Of a DNA stretch of 64,000 nt, positions 1 through 9,116 are shown piece by piece (position 1 is the stretch's first letter; every line of letters begins with the position of its first letter). The translations under genes and the position numbers were made by a program. The notes beneath the pieces were generated by a model. That model saw only the letters and a list, made by a program, of their open reading frames with translations. It had not been told where the DNA came from and searched no databases. The DNA is from Prevotella sp. (GTDB lineage Bacteria > Bacteroidota > Bacteroidia > Bacteroidales > Bacteroidaceae): NCBI GenBank assembly GCA_017554145.1, contig JAFZIZ010000013.1, forward strand, positions 79,685-143,684. The letters run 5' to 3'.

Positions 1-186
1 ACACTGGGCTACGACCAACATAAGGTGATTGCAGGTCTGCAATACTGGTTCTTTAAGAAATGCCGCTTCCAAGTACAGTATGTCTATAAGAGTGCTGGAG
101 TAAGTGCAGGTGCCTTTACCCACGACGCCAGTCATGCCGTAATGGCTCAGATGCAGATTCGCCTCGATTATGCGAAGAAGAAGTAA
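1..186 (+). CDS. C-terminal end of an outer-membrane beta-barrel protein (partial)
   Basis: The reading frame is open from the first base and stops at 184-186, giving the last 61 residues of a protein that starts outside the window. It alternates polar and hydrophobic residues with aromatic residues (LQYWFF, VQYVYK) and ends in a strand-like segment, MAQMQIRLDYAKKK. That fits the final strands of an outer-membrane beta barrel, possibly a porin of the phosphate-selective type. The terminal residue is Lys rather than the usual aromatic, which weakens the call. A short tract of three ATCAGA-containing units lies between it and the next gene, so co-transcription with the transporter is possible. 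Confidence 0.45.
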   Translation, partial: TLGYDQHKVIAGLQYWFFKKCRFQVQYVYKSAGVSAGAFTHDASHAVMAQMQIRLDYAKKK

Positions 187-220
187 TAAATTATCAGAGT
201 AATCAGAATAATCAGATATT

Positions 221-1747
221 ATGATCTTAAAAGTTCTTTTGACCATCATCTTTCTGGTCGTGATGGTAGGTGTGGGACTATACTCCCGTAAGCAGGCCAG
301 CAGTGTGGATGGTTTCGTCTTGGGCGGTCGCGCCGTAGGCCCTTGGCTGACGGCTTTCGCTTTCGGAACAAGTTATTTCTCGGCAGTGGTCTTCGTGGGC
401 TACGCCGGACAGTTTGGTTGGAAATACGGACTTTCCAGCGCATGGATTGGTATCGGCAATGCCGTCATCGGCTCGTTGCTTGCATGGCTTATCTTAGGTC
501 GCAGGACGAAATTGATGACCCAGCATATCGAGTCACGTACGATGCCTGATTTCTTCGGCACCCGTTTCAGTGACCAAGGTCTTCGTGTGGCAGCCTCTAT
601 CATCGCTTTCGTATTCCTGATTCCCTATACAGCAGGTGTCTATAGCGGTATCTCTCGTCTTTTCGAGATGGGCTTCGACATCCCCTATGAGTACTGCGTA
701 GTGATTATGTCTATCCTCACCGCTGTCTATGTCATCATCGGTGGCTACAAGGCAACGGCGATGAACGACTTCATCCAGGGCATCATCATGCTCTTTGGTA
801 TTGTAGCCGTTATTCTTGCCGTGCTGAATGCACAAGGCGGACTCTCAGCAGCTGTGGATAAGCTGGCGTTGATCCCCTCCGATGCCGACCCGTCAGTGAA
901 CGGTGGCTTTGCCTCTTGGTTCGGTCCTGATCCTTGGGGACTGTTGGGTGTTGTGATCCTGACATCCTTGGGTACGATGGGACTGCCACAGATGGTAGGT
1001 AAGTTCTATTCCATCACCGACGAGAGTGCCATCAAGCGTGGTACTATCATCTCTACCATCTTCGCCTTCATTGTGGCAGGCGGCTGCTACTTCCTCGGCG
1101 GTTTTGGTCGTCTCTACGACCCCGTTATCAATGAGGCAACAGGCAAGATAGCCTTCGACTCCATCGTTCCTGCCATGCTGGTAACACTGCCTGATGTGCT
1201 GATAGCCCTGGTAGTACTGTTGGTACTGAGTGCTTCAATGTCGACCTTGGCATCACTGGTACTTACCTCTTCCAGCACGATGACCCTCGACCTTATCTAT
1301 CGTGATAAGAAGTCTGAGCCAGGCGAGGTAGAAGAAGGAACTATCGATGATATCGTTGCAGAGAAGATTGAGCGCCGCAAAGTGGTTGTGATGCGCGTAC
1401 TGATCATGTTCTTCATCGTCATCTCCCTGCTCATAGCCTTGAATCCCCCGACGTTCATCGCCCAGTTGATGGGTATCTCTTGGGGTGCCTTGGCAGGTGC
1501 TTTCCTCGCTCCGTTCATGCTGGGACTCTACTGGCGTGGTGTCACTACCTGCTCTGTATGGGCTTGCTTCATCTGGGGTGTCGGACTTACCGTCGTCAAT
1601 ATGCTGGCAGGCAATCCTATCAATCCCATCAACTGCGGAGCCATCGCCATGGTCGGCGGTTTCCCAGTAGTATGGATCATCAGTATGATTTCTCCCAAGA
1701 TGAACCGCGATACAGTCAACAGTATCTTCGAGTGCTATAAGAAGTAA
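221..1747 (+). CDS. Sodium:solute symporter (SSS family) membrane transporter
   Basis: A 508-residue inner-membrane protein with about 13 hydrophobic segments spread over its length, the usual size and layout of the solute:sodium symporter family (PutP/SGLT type). The N-terminus has the family pattern of a first helix followed by 'SSVDGFVLGGRAVGPWLTA', then helices with small-residue turns such as GTSYFSAVVFVGYAG. A charged cytoplasmic loop around residues 360-395 precedes the last helices. It should import a small solute with Na+, but the substrate cannot be read from the sequence. The ATG at 221 directly starts the first helix. A hairpin terminator follows at 1771-1799. Confidence 0.85.
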   Translation: MILKVLLTIIFLVVMVGVGLYSRKQASSVDGFVLGGRAVGPWLTAFAFGTSYFSAVVFVGYAGQFGWKYGLSSAWIGIGNAVIGSLLAWLILGRRTKLMTQHIESRTMPDFFGTRFSDQGLRVAASIIAFVFLIPYTAGVYSGISRLFEMGFDIPYEYCVVIMSILTAVYVIIGGYKATAMNDFIQGIIMLFGIVAVILAVLNAQGGLSAAVDKLALIPSDADPSVNGGFASWFGPDPWGLLGVVILTSLGTMGLPQMVGKFYSITDESAIKRGTIISTIFAFIVAGGCYFLGGFGRLYDPVINEATGKIAFDSIVPAMLVTLPDVLIALVVLLVLSASMSTLASLVLTSSSTMTLDLIYRDKKSEPGEVEEGTIDDIVAEKIERRKVVVMRVLIMFFIVISLLIALNPPTFIAQLMGISWGALAGAFLAPFMLGLYWRGVTTCSVWACFIWGVGLTVVNMLAGNPINPINCGAIAMVGGFPVVWIISMISPKMNRDTVNSIFECYKK

Positions 1748-1770
1748 TCTCTAAAATGATGATGATAATA

Positions 1771-1799
1771 AAAGAGTCTCTGTACAGGGACTCTTTTTG
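1771..1799. terminator. Hairpin terminator between convergent genes
   Basis: Inverted repeat AAAGAGTC...GACTCTTT around a CTGTACAG core, followed by a T run on the + strand and by a T-rich stretch on the complementary strand. It lies between the convergent transporter and esterase genes and probably serves both. Confidence 0.75.
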
Positions 1800-1801
1800 T
1801 T

Positions 1802-3361
1802 TTATTGTTTCTGACGTTTGCGGAACTCGTCGAGTTGTTTGAAGCAATGCTTGTCGATAATTTCTGCCAATTTGCGATCGAGGTTGTAATGGAACTGTAG
1901 TTTGTCGCCTAACTCGAACAGTTCACCATTCTCTTTGGTATAGGGATGCCATACGTCAGGCAGCCAAGAGGTATTCGGGTCGCCCACTGTGGCGAAGCGT
2001 GCCCAGATATGGCTCATGGCATCTGCCAAGCCGACAGAGGGATGTTCTGGGGTGGACACATCAATATTGTCGAAACAGTACTTCAACTCAGCACCATGAA
2101 CGCTACCCTTATTGGCATCTGAACGCTTGGTAAACATATACATCCAGGTCTTTGCCTGACGGCTTTCGCCAATCTCATCGGCAGTGATAATCGTTTTCGG
2201 ACGGAACAGCCAGTCAATACTCAGCAAGTCTTGTGGCGTATAGTCAGGATAAGCCTCTGCAAAGGCTTTGATATAGTCGTCGGTATCATCGCCAAAGGTC
2301 TTGGTGAGTTCCTGACGGGCTTCTTCCATCGTCATCGGCTGGTCGTAACGGAGACGCTGGAGTTCATTGAATGTCGTTCCTATCAGGATGGGGATATTCG
2401 TAGAGATATCGGCAAATCCATTTTGGAAGGGCTGTTGTAACAAGGTCTCACCATCAGGAGTAGGTCCGAAGCCCCACATCATCGGTGTACCAGGCTGGCG
2501 AGTGCCGATGCTGGCAGCCATGGCACGTTGACCAGCGGCATAGAGATCTTCGTAGGACACCTTCTTGATATCGTCAATATGTGCTGCATCGATGTTCAGT
2601 TCTTTCAGTACTGCTTGACCCAGTTCCTCTGTCATCGCCTTCGTGTTGACATTGAGGATGGTACCACTCATAATGATTGCCTTATGGAACAGTCCTTTGG
2701 CAGGAGGCATACAGAGCAGTGTACCTACCTTACCGCCACCACCTGACTCACCGAAGATGGTTACATTATTAGGGTCGCCGCCAAACTGACGGATGTTCTT
2801 CTGTACCCACTTCAATGCCTGTACGACATCAAGCATTCCCACATTGCCGGAATACTTGTATTTCTCAGACACCGTCGAGAGGTCGAGGAAACCGAGGATA
2901 TTCAGACGATGGTTGACGCTGACGACTACAACATCATGCTGGGCCAGCTTCATACCAGGATCCCATGCGGAGGTACCAGAATCGAAACCGCCACCATGCA
3001 ACCAAACCATGACGGGTTTTAGTGGTGAGTGGTGAGTGGTGAATGGAATATTTGTTGTCCATACATTCAGCACGCAGCATTGTTCCGACATCTCATCCTC
3101 GCTGAGTTTCTTCCCCCAGGTGTTCTGCATTGCTTGTGGTCCCCAATGGTCACAGACACGTATGTCGTCCCATTTCTTGACGGGCTGTGGTGGCATGAAG
3201 CGTTCCACCTTTGCATAGGGAATACCCAGGAATCCTATCGATCCCTCATGGTCGAAACCTTTTACCAGACCAGACTCGGTGCGAACCACCATGTTGTCTT
3301 TCTGCGCGAACCCTGCCGTTACTATTAGCAGTGCGATGGATAACAGAATGATTTTCTTCAT
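1802..3361 (-). CDS. Secreted carboxylesterase, type B family
   Basis: A 519-residue alpha/beta hydrolase exported by a signal peptide (MKKIILLSIALLIVTAGFAQ). The oxyanion-hole motif HGGGF is at residues 122-126 and the nucleophile elbow GESGGGG at 204-210 (Ser206). The family usually has GESAG, so the extra glycines are a small variation. A later 'TFNE' and 'HGAEL' give plausible Glu and His partners. It should hydrolyse carboxylic esters, possibly acyl groups on plant polysaccharides or xenobiotics; the substrate is unknown. Residues 105-115 (PFTTHHSPL) come from a 7-bp repeat array inside the gene that recurs in rsgA at the other end of the window. The gene has its own divergent promoter at 3384-3414. 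Confidence 0.85.
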   Translation of the reverse strand: MKKIILLSIALLIVTAGFAQKDNMVVRTESGLVKGFDHEGSIGFLGIPYAKVERFMPPQPVKKWDDIRVCDHWGPQAMQNTWGKKLSEDEMSEQCCVLNVWTTNIPFTTHHSPLKPVMVWLHGGGFDSGTSAWDPGMKLAQHDVVVVSVNHRLNILGFLDLSTVSEKYKYSGNVGMLDVVQALKWVQKNIRQFGGDPNNVTIFGESGGGGKVGTLLCMPPAKGLFHKAIIMSGTILNVNTKAMTEELGQAVLKELNIDAAHIDDIKKVSYEDLYAAGQRAMAASIGTRQPGTPMMWGFGPTPDGETLLQQPFQNGFADISTNIPILIGTTFNELQRLRYDQPMTMEEARQELTKTFGDDTDDYIKAFAEAYPDYTPQDLLSIDWLFRPKTIITADEIGESRQAKTWMYMFTKRSDANKGSVHGAELKYCFDNIDVSTPEHPSVGLADAMSHIWARFATVGDPNTSWLPDVWHPYTKENGELFELGDKLQFHYNLDRKLAEIIDKHCFKQLDEFRKRQKQ

Positions 3362-3383
3362 AGGTAGTATATTTTATATCATA

Positions 3384-3414
3384 CAAAGGTAGATGCTGTT
3401 TTTGAATTAGCAAC
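3384..3414 (-). promoter_or_regulatory. Bacteroidales-type promoter for the esterase gene
   Basis: On the minus strand the sequence reads GTTG-N19-TACCTTTG, matching the Bacteroidales -33/-7 pattern, and places the start site a few tens of bases before the ATG at 3361. Confidence 0.7.
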
Positions 3415-3445
3415 GGGTTTCTTCGTAGATTTAAGTTTTTTTAAT

Positions 3446-3453
3446 TACCTTTG
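3446..3453 (+). promoter_or_regulatory. -7 promoter element for mnmA
   Basis: TACCTTTG matches TAnnTTTG. The ATG of mnmA follows only 5 bp later, so the transcript would be leaderless or nearly so. I see no good -33 TTTG at the expected spacing. Confidence 0.55.
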
Positions 3454-3458
3454 CACCC

Positions 3459-4532
3459 ATGGAGAAACTGAACGACCAAAAAATAGCGGTATTGTTATCG
3501 GGTGGTGTTGACAGTTCTGTGGCACTTTATGAGTTGGTGCGACAGGGCTTGCATCCTGATTGCTTCTATATCAAGATTGGTCCTGACCAAGATGAGGAAT
3601 GGGACTGTTCTTCCGAGGAGGACATGGAGATGGCGACGGCAGTATCGCATAAGTATCAGTGTTGTTTGGAGGTAGTAGACTGTCATCAGGAATATTGGAA
3701 TCAGGTGACGTCTTATACGATGGAGAAGGTAAAGGCTGGTCTGACACCGAATCCCGATGTGATGTGCAACAGGCTCATTAAGTTCGGTGCCTTCCATGAG
3801 AAGCGTGGTCATGAGTATGACCTTATCGTTACAGGTCATTATGCCCAGACTGAGATTGACGATATTGGGAGAAAATGGCTATGTACCAGCCCGGACCCCG
3901 TGAAGGACCAGACCGACTTCCTTGCCCAGATATACGACTGGCAACTGAAGAAGGCGTTGTTTCCCATCGGACACATGATGAAGGAGGAAGTACGTGAGAT
4001 TGCGGAGCGTGAACATCTGGTGAATGCCAAACGCAAGGACTCACAGGGTATCTGCTTCTTGGGAAAAATCAATTATAACGACTATATCCGTCGCTATCTG
4101 GGAGAGCAACCTGGTGATGTACTGGAACTGGAGACGGGCAAGCGTATCGGACAACATAAGGGTCTTTGGTTCCATACCATCGGGCAGCGTCATGGATTGG
4201 GCTTTGGCGGTGGTCCTTGGTTTGTGGTTAAGAAGGATATGGTGCAGAATATCCTGTATGTCAGCAAGGGCTATGACCCACAAACGGCCTATAAAAAGGA
4301 CTTCAAGATACGCGACCTGCATTTGTTGACTGCCCCGATAGATACAAAGGACGTCTGCTTCAAGATTCGACATACACCAGAGTTCCATCATGCCAAGTTA
4401 GAGGCTCAGGAAGACGGTATGTATATGGTTCATTCCGATGTTCCGATTCATGGAGTAGCACCAGGACAGTTCTGTGTGCTCTATGATGAGGTACACCATC
4501 GCTGCTTCGGTTCTGGGGAAATAACAGTTTAA
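3459..4532 (+). CDS. mnmA: tRNA-specific 2-thiouridylase
   Basis: Adds sulfur to U34 of tRNAs for Lys, Glu and Gln, using ATP to adenylate the base and a cysteine persulfide to deliver sulfur. The 357-residue protein has the PP-loop ATP motif SGGVDSS at residues 14-20, the first catalytic cysteine in NPDVMCN (Cys103) and the second in SQGICFLG (Cys199). The GHY and GQR...GLGFGG segments of the central domain and a C-terminal beta-barrel domain are present. Length and order match the family. Many Bacteroidetes carry two mnmA-like genes, and I cannot tell which copy this is. The ATG sits just after a -7 element at 3446-3453. Confidence 0.95.
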   Translation: MEKLNDQKIAVLLSGGVDSSVALYELVRQGLHPDCFYIKIGPDQDEEWDCSSEEDMEMATAVSHKYQCCLEVVDCHQEYWNQVTSYTMEKVKAGLTPNPDVMCNRLIKFGAFHEKRGHEYDLIVTGHYAQTEIDDIGRKWLCTSPDPVKDQTDFLAQIYDWQLKKALFPIGHMMKEEVREIAEREHLVNAKRKDSQGICFLGKINYNDYIRRYLGEQPGDVLELETGKRIGQHKGLWFHTIGQRHGLGFGGGPWFVVKKDMVQNILYVSKGYDPQTAYKKDFKIRDLHLLTAPIDTKDVCFKIRHTPEFHHAKLEAQEDGMYMVHSDVPIHGVAPGQFCVLYDEVHHRCFGSGEITV

Positions 4533-4575
4533 CACTTTTTGATGTTAAATTCTCGTCGTTTCGTTTGTTTTTTAG

Positions 4576-4583
4576 TACTTTTG
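4576..4583 (+). promoter_or_regulatory. -7 promoter element upstream of the 4590 gene
   Basis: TACTTTTG fits TAnnTTTG and lies 6 bp before the ATG at 4590. It argues that the gene begins there and not at an in-frame upstream ATG at 4539, which would precede the promoter. Confidence 0.5.
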
Positions 4584-4589
4584 TACCGT

Positions 4590-5183
4590 ATGAACGAAAG
4601 CATACTGAATAAGACGGAATGGAAGGAAAACGTGATACTTGTCGACGCTGACTACGTCGACAAAGTTGCGTTTGACTTGATTGTCAACTTTGAACGTATG
4701 ATAGGTAGACGCATCCCCCCTGCAGACCTGGCAAAGTGGATTGACTGTGTGGCATTGGACGGTGGACTACGCGAAGGGAAGCATGAGACGCAAGTCGTCC
4801 TGTTGCATTCGAAACAGAAACAACAGATGGACAATTTCACACCCTCTTCCTTTGCAGAAGAACTCGACGGCAAGGCTTTCAGCGACCATCTCGGAGAGTT
4901 CCAGATCAGTTGTGTGCCTGTGGAAGAGATGGTCACTGCCGAGGACTTGTTTGTTGATTCCATGCAGGTCATCTGTAATAGTGGCGATGTGAAACGAGTG
5001 ATGGTGGTGCCGGATGCCGAGCATATATATAATAAGGTACGCGAGGGGCTTCGCCATGTGGATGACGATAAGCGTATCACGGTGTTCAGCATGCAGCCGA
5101 TGGAAGGCGGTAACTATCGTCAGGAGATATTAGGTTATTCACTGATGGCGGCATTGGGTATCCGTGCCGACGAAATAAAATAA
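4590..5183 (+). CDS. Conserved hypothetical cytoplasmic protein
   Basis: A 197-residue soluble protein with no signal peptide or membrane segment. I do not recognise a family with confidence. The sequence is mixed alpha/beta, with hydrophobic strands (ENVILVDADYVD, VKRVMVVPDAEH, KRITVFSMQP) of the sort found in Rossmann-like or nuclease-like folds, and an acidic N-terminal region. It lies 13 bp before the carboxynorspermidine dehydrogenase-type gene on the same strand, so the two are probably co-transcribed, which may link it to polyamine metabolism. An upstream in-frame ATG at 4539 would add 17 hydrophobic residues but lies before the -7 element, so I prefer 4590. Confidence 0.65.
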   Translation: MNESILNKTEWKENVILVDADYVDKVAFDLIVNFERMIGRRIPPADLAKWIDCVALDGGLREGKHETQVVLLHSKQKQQMDNFTPSSFAEELDGKAFSDHLGEFQISCVPVEEMVTAEDLFVDSMQVICNSGDVKRVMVVPDAEHIYNKVREGLRHVDDDKRITVFSMQPMEGGNYRQEILGYSLMAALGIRADEIK

Positions 5184-5196
5184 AAGAGAAAAAACA

Positions 5197-6432
5197 ATGG
5201 GAAAAGTATTGATGATTGGTGCTGGTGGCGTTGCCACCGTTGCTGCGTTCAAGATTGCTCAGAACGCAGACGTGTTTACTGATTTCATGATTGCCTCACG
5301 TCGTAAGGCCAAGTGCGATGCTATTGTAGAGGCTATTCACAAGAAAGGTTATCATATGCCTATTAAGACAGCACAGGTGGATGCCGATGACGTGGAGCAG
5401 TTGAAGGCACTGTTCAATGACTATCAGCCTGAACTGGTTATCAATCTTGCCCTACCCTATCAGGACCTGACTATCATGGAGGCGTGTCTGGCTTGCAGAT
5501 GCAGTTATCTCGATACAGCTAACTACGAACCCAAGGATGAGGCTCATTTTGAGTATTCTTGGCAGTGGGCTTATCGTGAGCGTTTTGAACAGGCAGGACT
5601 GACAGCCATTCTCGGTTGCGGCTTTGACCCAGGTGTGACGAGTATCTATACAGCTTATGCCGCCAAGCATCACTTCGATGAGATTCAGTATTTGGATATT
5701 GTCGACTGTAATGCAGGTGACCACCATAAGGCTTTCGCTACGAACTTCAACCCTGAGATCAATATCCGTGAGATTACCCAAAAGGGACTCTACTGGGAAG
5801 ATGGGAAATGGGTAGAGACAGAGCCTTTGGAAATTCATAAGGACTTGACCTATCCGAATATCGGCCCACGCGACAGTTATCTGCTCCATCATGAGGAGAT
5901 AGAATCGCTGGTCATCAATTATCCGACTATTAAGCGTGCTCGTTTCTGGATGACTTTCGGACAGCAGTATCTGAAGCATCTGGAAGTGATACAGAATATC
6001 GGCATGAGTCGCATCGACGAGGTAGAATACGAAGCACCGTTGGCTGACGGGACAGGTACGGCAAAAGTAAAGATCGTGCCCCTACAGTTCCTGAAGGCCG
6101 TATTGCCTAACCCACAGGATTTGGGTGAGAACTACGAGGGCGAAACCTCTATCGGTTGCCGCATCCGTGGCTTAAAGGATGGTAAGGAACGTACTTATTA
6201 TGTTTATAACAACTGCTCACACCGTGCTGCCTATGAGGAAACAGGTATGCAGGGAGTCAGTTACACCACAGGTGTTCCTGCTATGATTGGTGCCATGATG
6301 TTCTGCAAAGGTCTGTGGAAGAAACCTGGTGTCTTCAATGTCGAGGAGTTCGATCCCGATCCTTTCATGGAACAACTCAACAAGCAAGGACTGCCTTGGA
6401 ATGAACAGTTCGATATTGATCTCGAATTATAA
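5197..6432 (+). CDS. Saccharopine dehydrogenase-like; probable carboxynorspermidine dehydrogenase
   Basis: A 411-residue NAD(P)-dependent enzyme beginning with a Rossmann motif, VLMIGAGGVATVAA. Family features include ILGCGFDPGVTS near residues 140-150 and YTTGVPAMIGA near residue 355. The length and these motifs fit the carboxy(nor)spermidine dehydrogenase branch rather than lysine-pathway saccharopine dehydrogenase. The enzyme would condense a diamine with aspartate semialdehyde and reduce the imine to carboxy(nor)spermidine, the route to spermidine known in Bacteroides and Vibrio. The partner decarboxylase is not in this window. It follows a small conserved gene by 13 bp and precedes recA by 38 bp, so it may be part of a short operon. 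Confidence 0.82.
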   Translation: MGKVLMIGAGGVATVAAFKIAQNADVFTDFMIASRRKAKCDAIVEAIHKKGYHMPIKTAQVDADDVEQLKALFNDYQPELVINLALPYQDLTIMEACLACRCSYLDTANYEPKDEAHFEYSWQWAYRERFEQAGLTAILGCGFDPGVTSIYTAYAAKHHFDEIQYLDIVDCNAGDHHKAFATNFNPEINIREITQKGLYWEDGKWVETEPLEIHKDLTYPNIGPRDSYLLHHEEIESLVINYPTIKRARFWMTFGQQYLKHLEVIQNIGMSRIDEVEYEAPLADGTGTAKVKIVPLQFLKAVLPNPQDLGENYEGETSIGCRIRGLKDGKERTYYVYNNCSHRAAYEETGMQGVSYTTGVPAMIGAMMFCKGLWKKPGVFNVEEFDPDPFMEQLNKQGLPWNEQFDIDLEL

Positions 6433-6470
6433 TTATCAGAATACTTAAAATAATCATAATAAATTAAACT

Positions 6471-7499
6471 ATGGCAAAAAAAGAAATGGAAGAGGGTTCG
6501 ACATTGAATCCTCAACAAGAGAAACTAAAAGCTCTACAGGCTGCGATGTCCAAGATTGAGAAGGACTTTGGCAAGGGCAGTATTATGAAGATGGGCGACG
6601 AGAAGATTGAGAACGTCGAAGTGATTCCTACGGGTAGCATCGGCCTGAATGCCGCATTAGGCGTTGGCGGTTATCCCAAAGGACGCATCATCGAGATATA
6701 TGGTCCAGAGTCTTCTGGTAAGACCACCCTTGCCATTCATGCTATCGCTGAGTGTCAGAAAAAAGGTGGTATTGCTGCATTCATCGATGCAGAGCATGCC
6801 TTCGACCGTTTCTATGCTCAGAAATTAGGTGTTGATGTTGACAACTTGTATATCTCTCAGCCCGACAACGGAGAACAGGCATTGGAGATTGCCGATCAAC
6901 TGATTCGCTCTTCTGCGATTGATATTCTGGTAGTTGACTCTGTAGCCGCCCTGACTCCAAAGAAAGAGATTGAGGGCGATATGGGTGATTCGGCAGTCGG
7001 TCTGCATGCCCGTCTGATGAGTCAGGCATTGCGTAAGTTGACAGCAACGATTGCGAAGACAAATACCACTTGTATCTTCATCAACCAGTTGCGTGAGAAG
7101 ATTGGTGTGATGTTCGGCAATCCTGAGACGACAACGGGTGGTAATGCCCTGAAGTTCTATGCCTCTGTCCGTCTGGATATCCGTAAGGTGACAGGTATCA
7201 AGGACGGCGATCAAGTGATTGGTAATCAGGTTCGCGTAAAGGTAGTGAAGAACAAGGTGGCACCTCCTTTCCGCAAGGCTGAATTTGAAATAACGTTCGG
7301 TGAGGGTATCTCCAAGATTGGCGAGATTGTAGACTTGGGCGTAGAACATGGTATCATTACCAAGAGCGGCTCTTGGTTCAGCTATGAAGGTTCGAAGTTA
7401 GCACAGGGTCGTGATGCCGTAAAGGCGTTGCTGAAGGACAACCCAGAACTTTGTGAAGAGTTAGAGGCTAAGATTATGCAGGCAATAGCCGATAAGTAA
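6471..7499 (+). CDS. recA: Recombinase RecA
   Basis: ATP-dependent strand-exchange protein for homologous recombination and co-protease for LexA-like repressors. The 342-residue protein has the Walker A motif GPESSGKTT at residues 78-86, the Walker B region [11 protein letters not shown], the L2-loop region with [14 protein letters not shown] and GNALKFYAS, and the C-terminal domain. It is complete and of normal length. No -7 promoter is evident in the 38 bp before it, so it may be read from the upstream dehydrogenase gene. A strong terminator follows. Its co-protease role is of interest because an S24 (LexA-like) domain is fused to a helicase at 17413-19890. Confidence 0.98.
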   Translation: MAKKEMEEGSTLNPQQEKLKALQAAMSKIEKDFGKGSIMKMGDEKIENVEVIPTGSIGLNAALGVGGYPKGRIIEIYGPESSGKTTLAIHAIAECQKKGGIAAFIDAEHAFDRFYAQKLGVDVDNLYISQPDNGEQALEIADQLIRSSAIDILVVDSVAALTPKKEIEGDMGDSAVGLHARLMSQALRKLTATIAKTNTTCIFINQLREKIGVMFGNPETTTGGNALKFYASVRLDIRKVTGIKDGDQVIGNQVRVKVVKNKVAPPFRKAEFEITFGEGISKIGEIVDLGVEHGIITKSGSWFSYEGSKLAQGRDAVKALLKDNPELCEELEAKIMQAIADK

Positions 7500-7505
7500 A
7501 AAGTA

Positions 7506-7533
7506 AGAGAGGCTGCGTACGCAGCCTCTCTTT
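7506..7533. terminator. Terminator: perfect 13-bp inverted repeat after recA
   Basis: A 26-bp perfect palindrome (AGAGAGGCTGCGT and its complement) followed by a short T-rich run, between the convergent recA and 7554-9005 genes. Confidence 0.75.
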
Positions 7534-7553
7534 GTATAGTTATAATATTATCC

Positions 7554-9005
7554 TTAGCGACTGGTACTGGAACTCATTGTTGAATGGGCACCCGCAGCAC
7601 GAGCAGTTGCAGGACGGCTTTCTGCGGCACGCATATCTGCGGCACGCGTACTTGTGGCACGGACACCTGCACCTACGTTGGTTCTGCGTGGTGTTCTAAT
7701 ACCAATCACCTTACCGCTCTTACCAAACTGAACGATCAGCCAAGCATTGGTGCGCTTGTAAGTCCACTCATATTTTCCATCGGGGAGATCAGCCTTACTC
7801 TCTGGCTCTCCGACTGCCATTTCCACTTCTTCCTCAGTCATGCCAATACCAACACGTCCCTCACGAATCATCGTACGAGTAGCGGCAGAAGTATTTCTCA
7901 GTCTTCCTTCACCGAAACCAAACAGATAGCCAAAATAATCTTCCTTCTGTCCGTCGATGTCCCCAGCGACATTCTCGTTCGTAAAGGTGACATCCTTAGA
8001 GTAAATACGTCCAGTCTCAGTCTCTGTCAGTGTCAAAGTGACATAATTACTATTACGTATAGGTGCCATACCGTCGATACGGAACTCCATCAACTTTGGA
8101 ACCTTCACGACACGGTTGTCCCTACCACCACCCTTAGTAGTCATGCTGGTAGCATATTTCGTGTAGACAGTTCTACCCATATACTGGGCATAGTCGGTAG
8201 ACACTCTCGTCTCTGCCGTCATCACATCGAAAGAACCATAAAAAGCATATTTCTCGTTGTCGAGTTCAAACTCATCTTCACGCATGCCGCTATTGGTCTT
8301 ACTGATGGCGACATTCTGATAGAACTCGTTGCCTTTTTTATCTTCCACAATAATCTTCACAGGGAAGGAACGAGTACCTACACCAACGGCAACCACTTTC
8401 ACCTCCATATTCTTCTCTACCTTGACAGGCTCGTAACCGTCACCGTCAACCTCTGTATCTATGCGATATTCCGAGGCACGAGTAACGAGAGTCTGACCGA
8501 TCAGCTTCTGACGAGCAATATCCACATCACCCAGATAGGCCAATGTGGGAACACCCGTTTTAGCAAAGCAGTAATCCTCAAACTCGCCATTAGGTAACTC
8601 GAAATAGTATTTCTTGTTGTCTTCCTGACAAGTGAAATTCATTCTGGCACGGCCATTGGGACCAACGGAGTGATTGTTGTAAATCATAATCTTATGGCGT
8701 AACTTGCCACTGCTCACTTCCTTGCCTGTACCTGCATCATGGAAGGTGTTGACAACAAGGTCGTACTTCTCCGGTATGACCATGAATTTCATACCATCTT
8801 GCCAGTCGCATAGACTGTAATAGCGGAAGTTCTGACTGACAAAGTCAGTACCTGTAGCTTCCTCTTTCTGAGCTTCCTTGATGGCAGAAGCCTTAGTAGC
8901 AGTCTTTTTTGCTCCTTTCGTCTTAACGATATAGGAATCCGCGCTTTGGGCTATCGCTGCCGTTGTAGCAAGGACAAAACCCGCCAAAACTATTAATTTC
9001 TTCAT
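7554..9005 (-). CDS. Secreted protein with a C-terminal BamE/SmpA-like segment and low-complexity tail
   Basis: A 483-residue protein starting with signal peptide MKKLIVLAGFVLATTAAIAQ. The start at 9005 is chosen because the frame upstream lacks a signal peptide and runs towards the promoter. Most of the protein is unrecognised beta-rich sequence. Near residue 400 the pattern 'GIGMTEEEVEMAVGEPES', then YEWTYKR and VQFGKSGKVIGI, resembles the small BamE/SmpA (OmlA) fold often seen in lipoproteins. The last 45 or so residues are Ala-, Arg-, Ser- and Thr-rich with repeated TRAA/RAA motifs. It probably sits in the periplasm; function unknown. A -7 element lies at 9040-9047. Confidence 0.7.
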   Translation of the reverse strand: MKKLIVLAGFVLATTAAIAQSADSYIVKTKGAKKTATKASAIKEAQKEEATGTDFVSQNFRYYSLCDWQDGMKFMVIPEKYDLVVNTFHDAGTGKEVSSGKLRHKIMIYNNHSVGPNGRARMNFTCQEDNKKYYFELPNGEFEDYCFAKTGVPTLAYLGDVDIARQKLIGQTLVTRASEYRIDTEVDGDGYEPVKVEKNMEVKVVAVGVGTRSFPVKIIVEDKKGNEFYQNVAISKTNSGMREDEFELDNEKYAFYGSFDVMTAETRVSTDYAQYMGRTVYTKYATSMTTKGGGRDNRVVKVPKLMEFRIDGMAPIRNSNYVTLTLTETETGRIYSKDVTFTNENVAGDIDGQKEDYFGYLFGFGEGRLRNTSAATRTMIREGRVGIGMTEEEVEMAVGEPESKADLPDGKYEWTYKRTNAWLIVQFGKSGKVIGIRTPRRTNVGAGVRATSTRAADMRAAESRPATARAAGAHSTMSSSTSR

Positions 9006-9039
9006 GAAGTGTTTTGTTTTGTTATTACGTAATATGGTG

Positions 9040-9047
9040 CAAAGATA
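9040..9047 (-). promoter_or_regulatory. -7 promoter element for the secreted-protein gene
   Basis: TATCTTTG followed by CACC on the minus strand matches TAnnTTTG. The nearest TTTG upstream is about 23 bp away, slightly longer than the usual 19-20. Confidence 0.55.
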
Positions 9048-9116
9048 TATATTTTTTTTGATACTTGTGCCAAAATGACGTGACAATCAGTCATTTTTCT
9101 TTATTTTTTTTGTTTT

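Noticed and set aside
4539-4589. Upstream ATG for the small conserved gene
   Set aside because: It precedes the -7 element at 4576-4583, so it would not be on the transcript.
7584-8597. Long open frame opposite the secreted-protein gene
   Set aside because: It lies fully antisense to a gene with a signal peptide, lacks recognisable domains and has no promoter.
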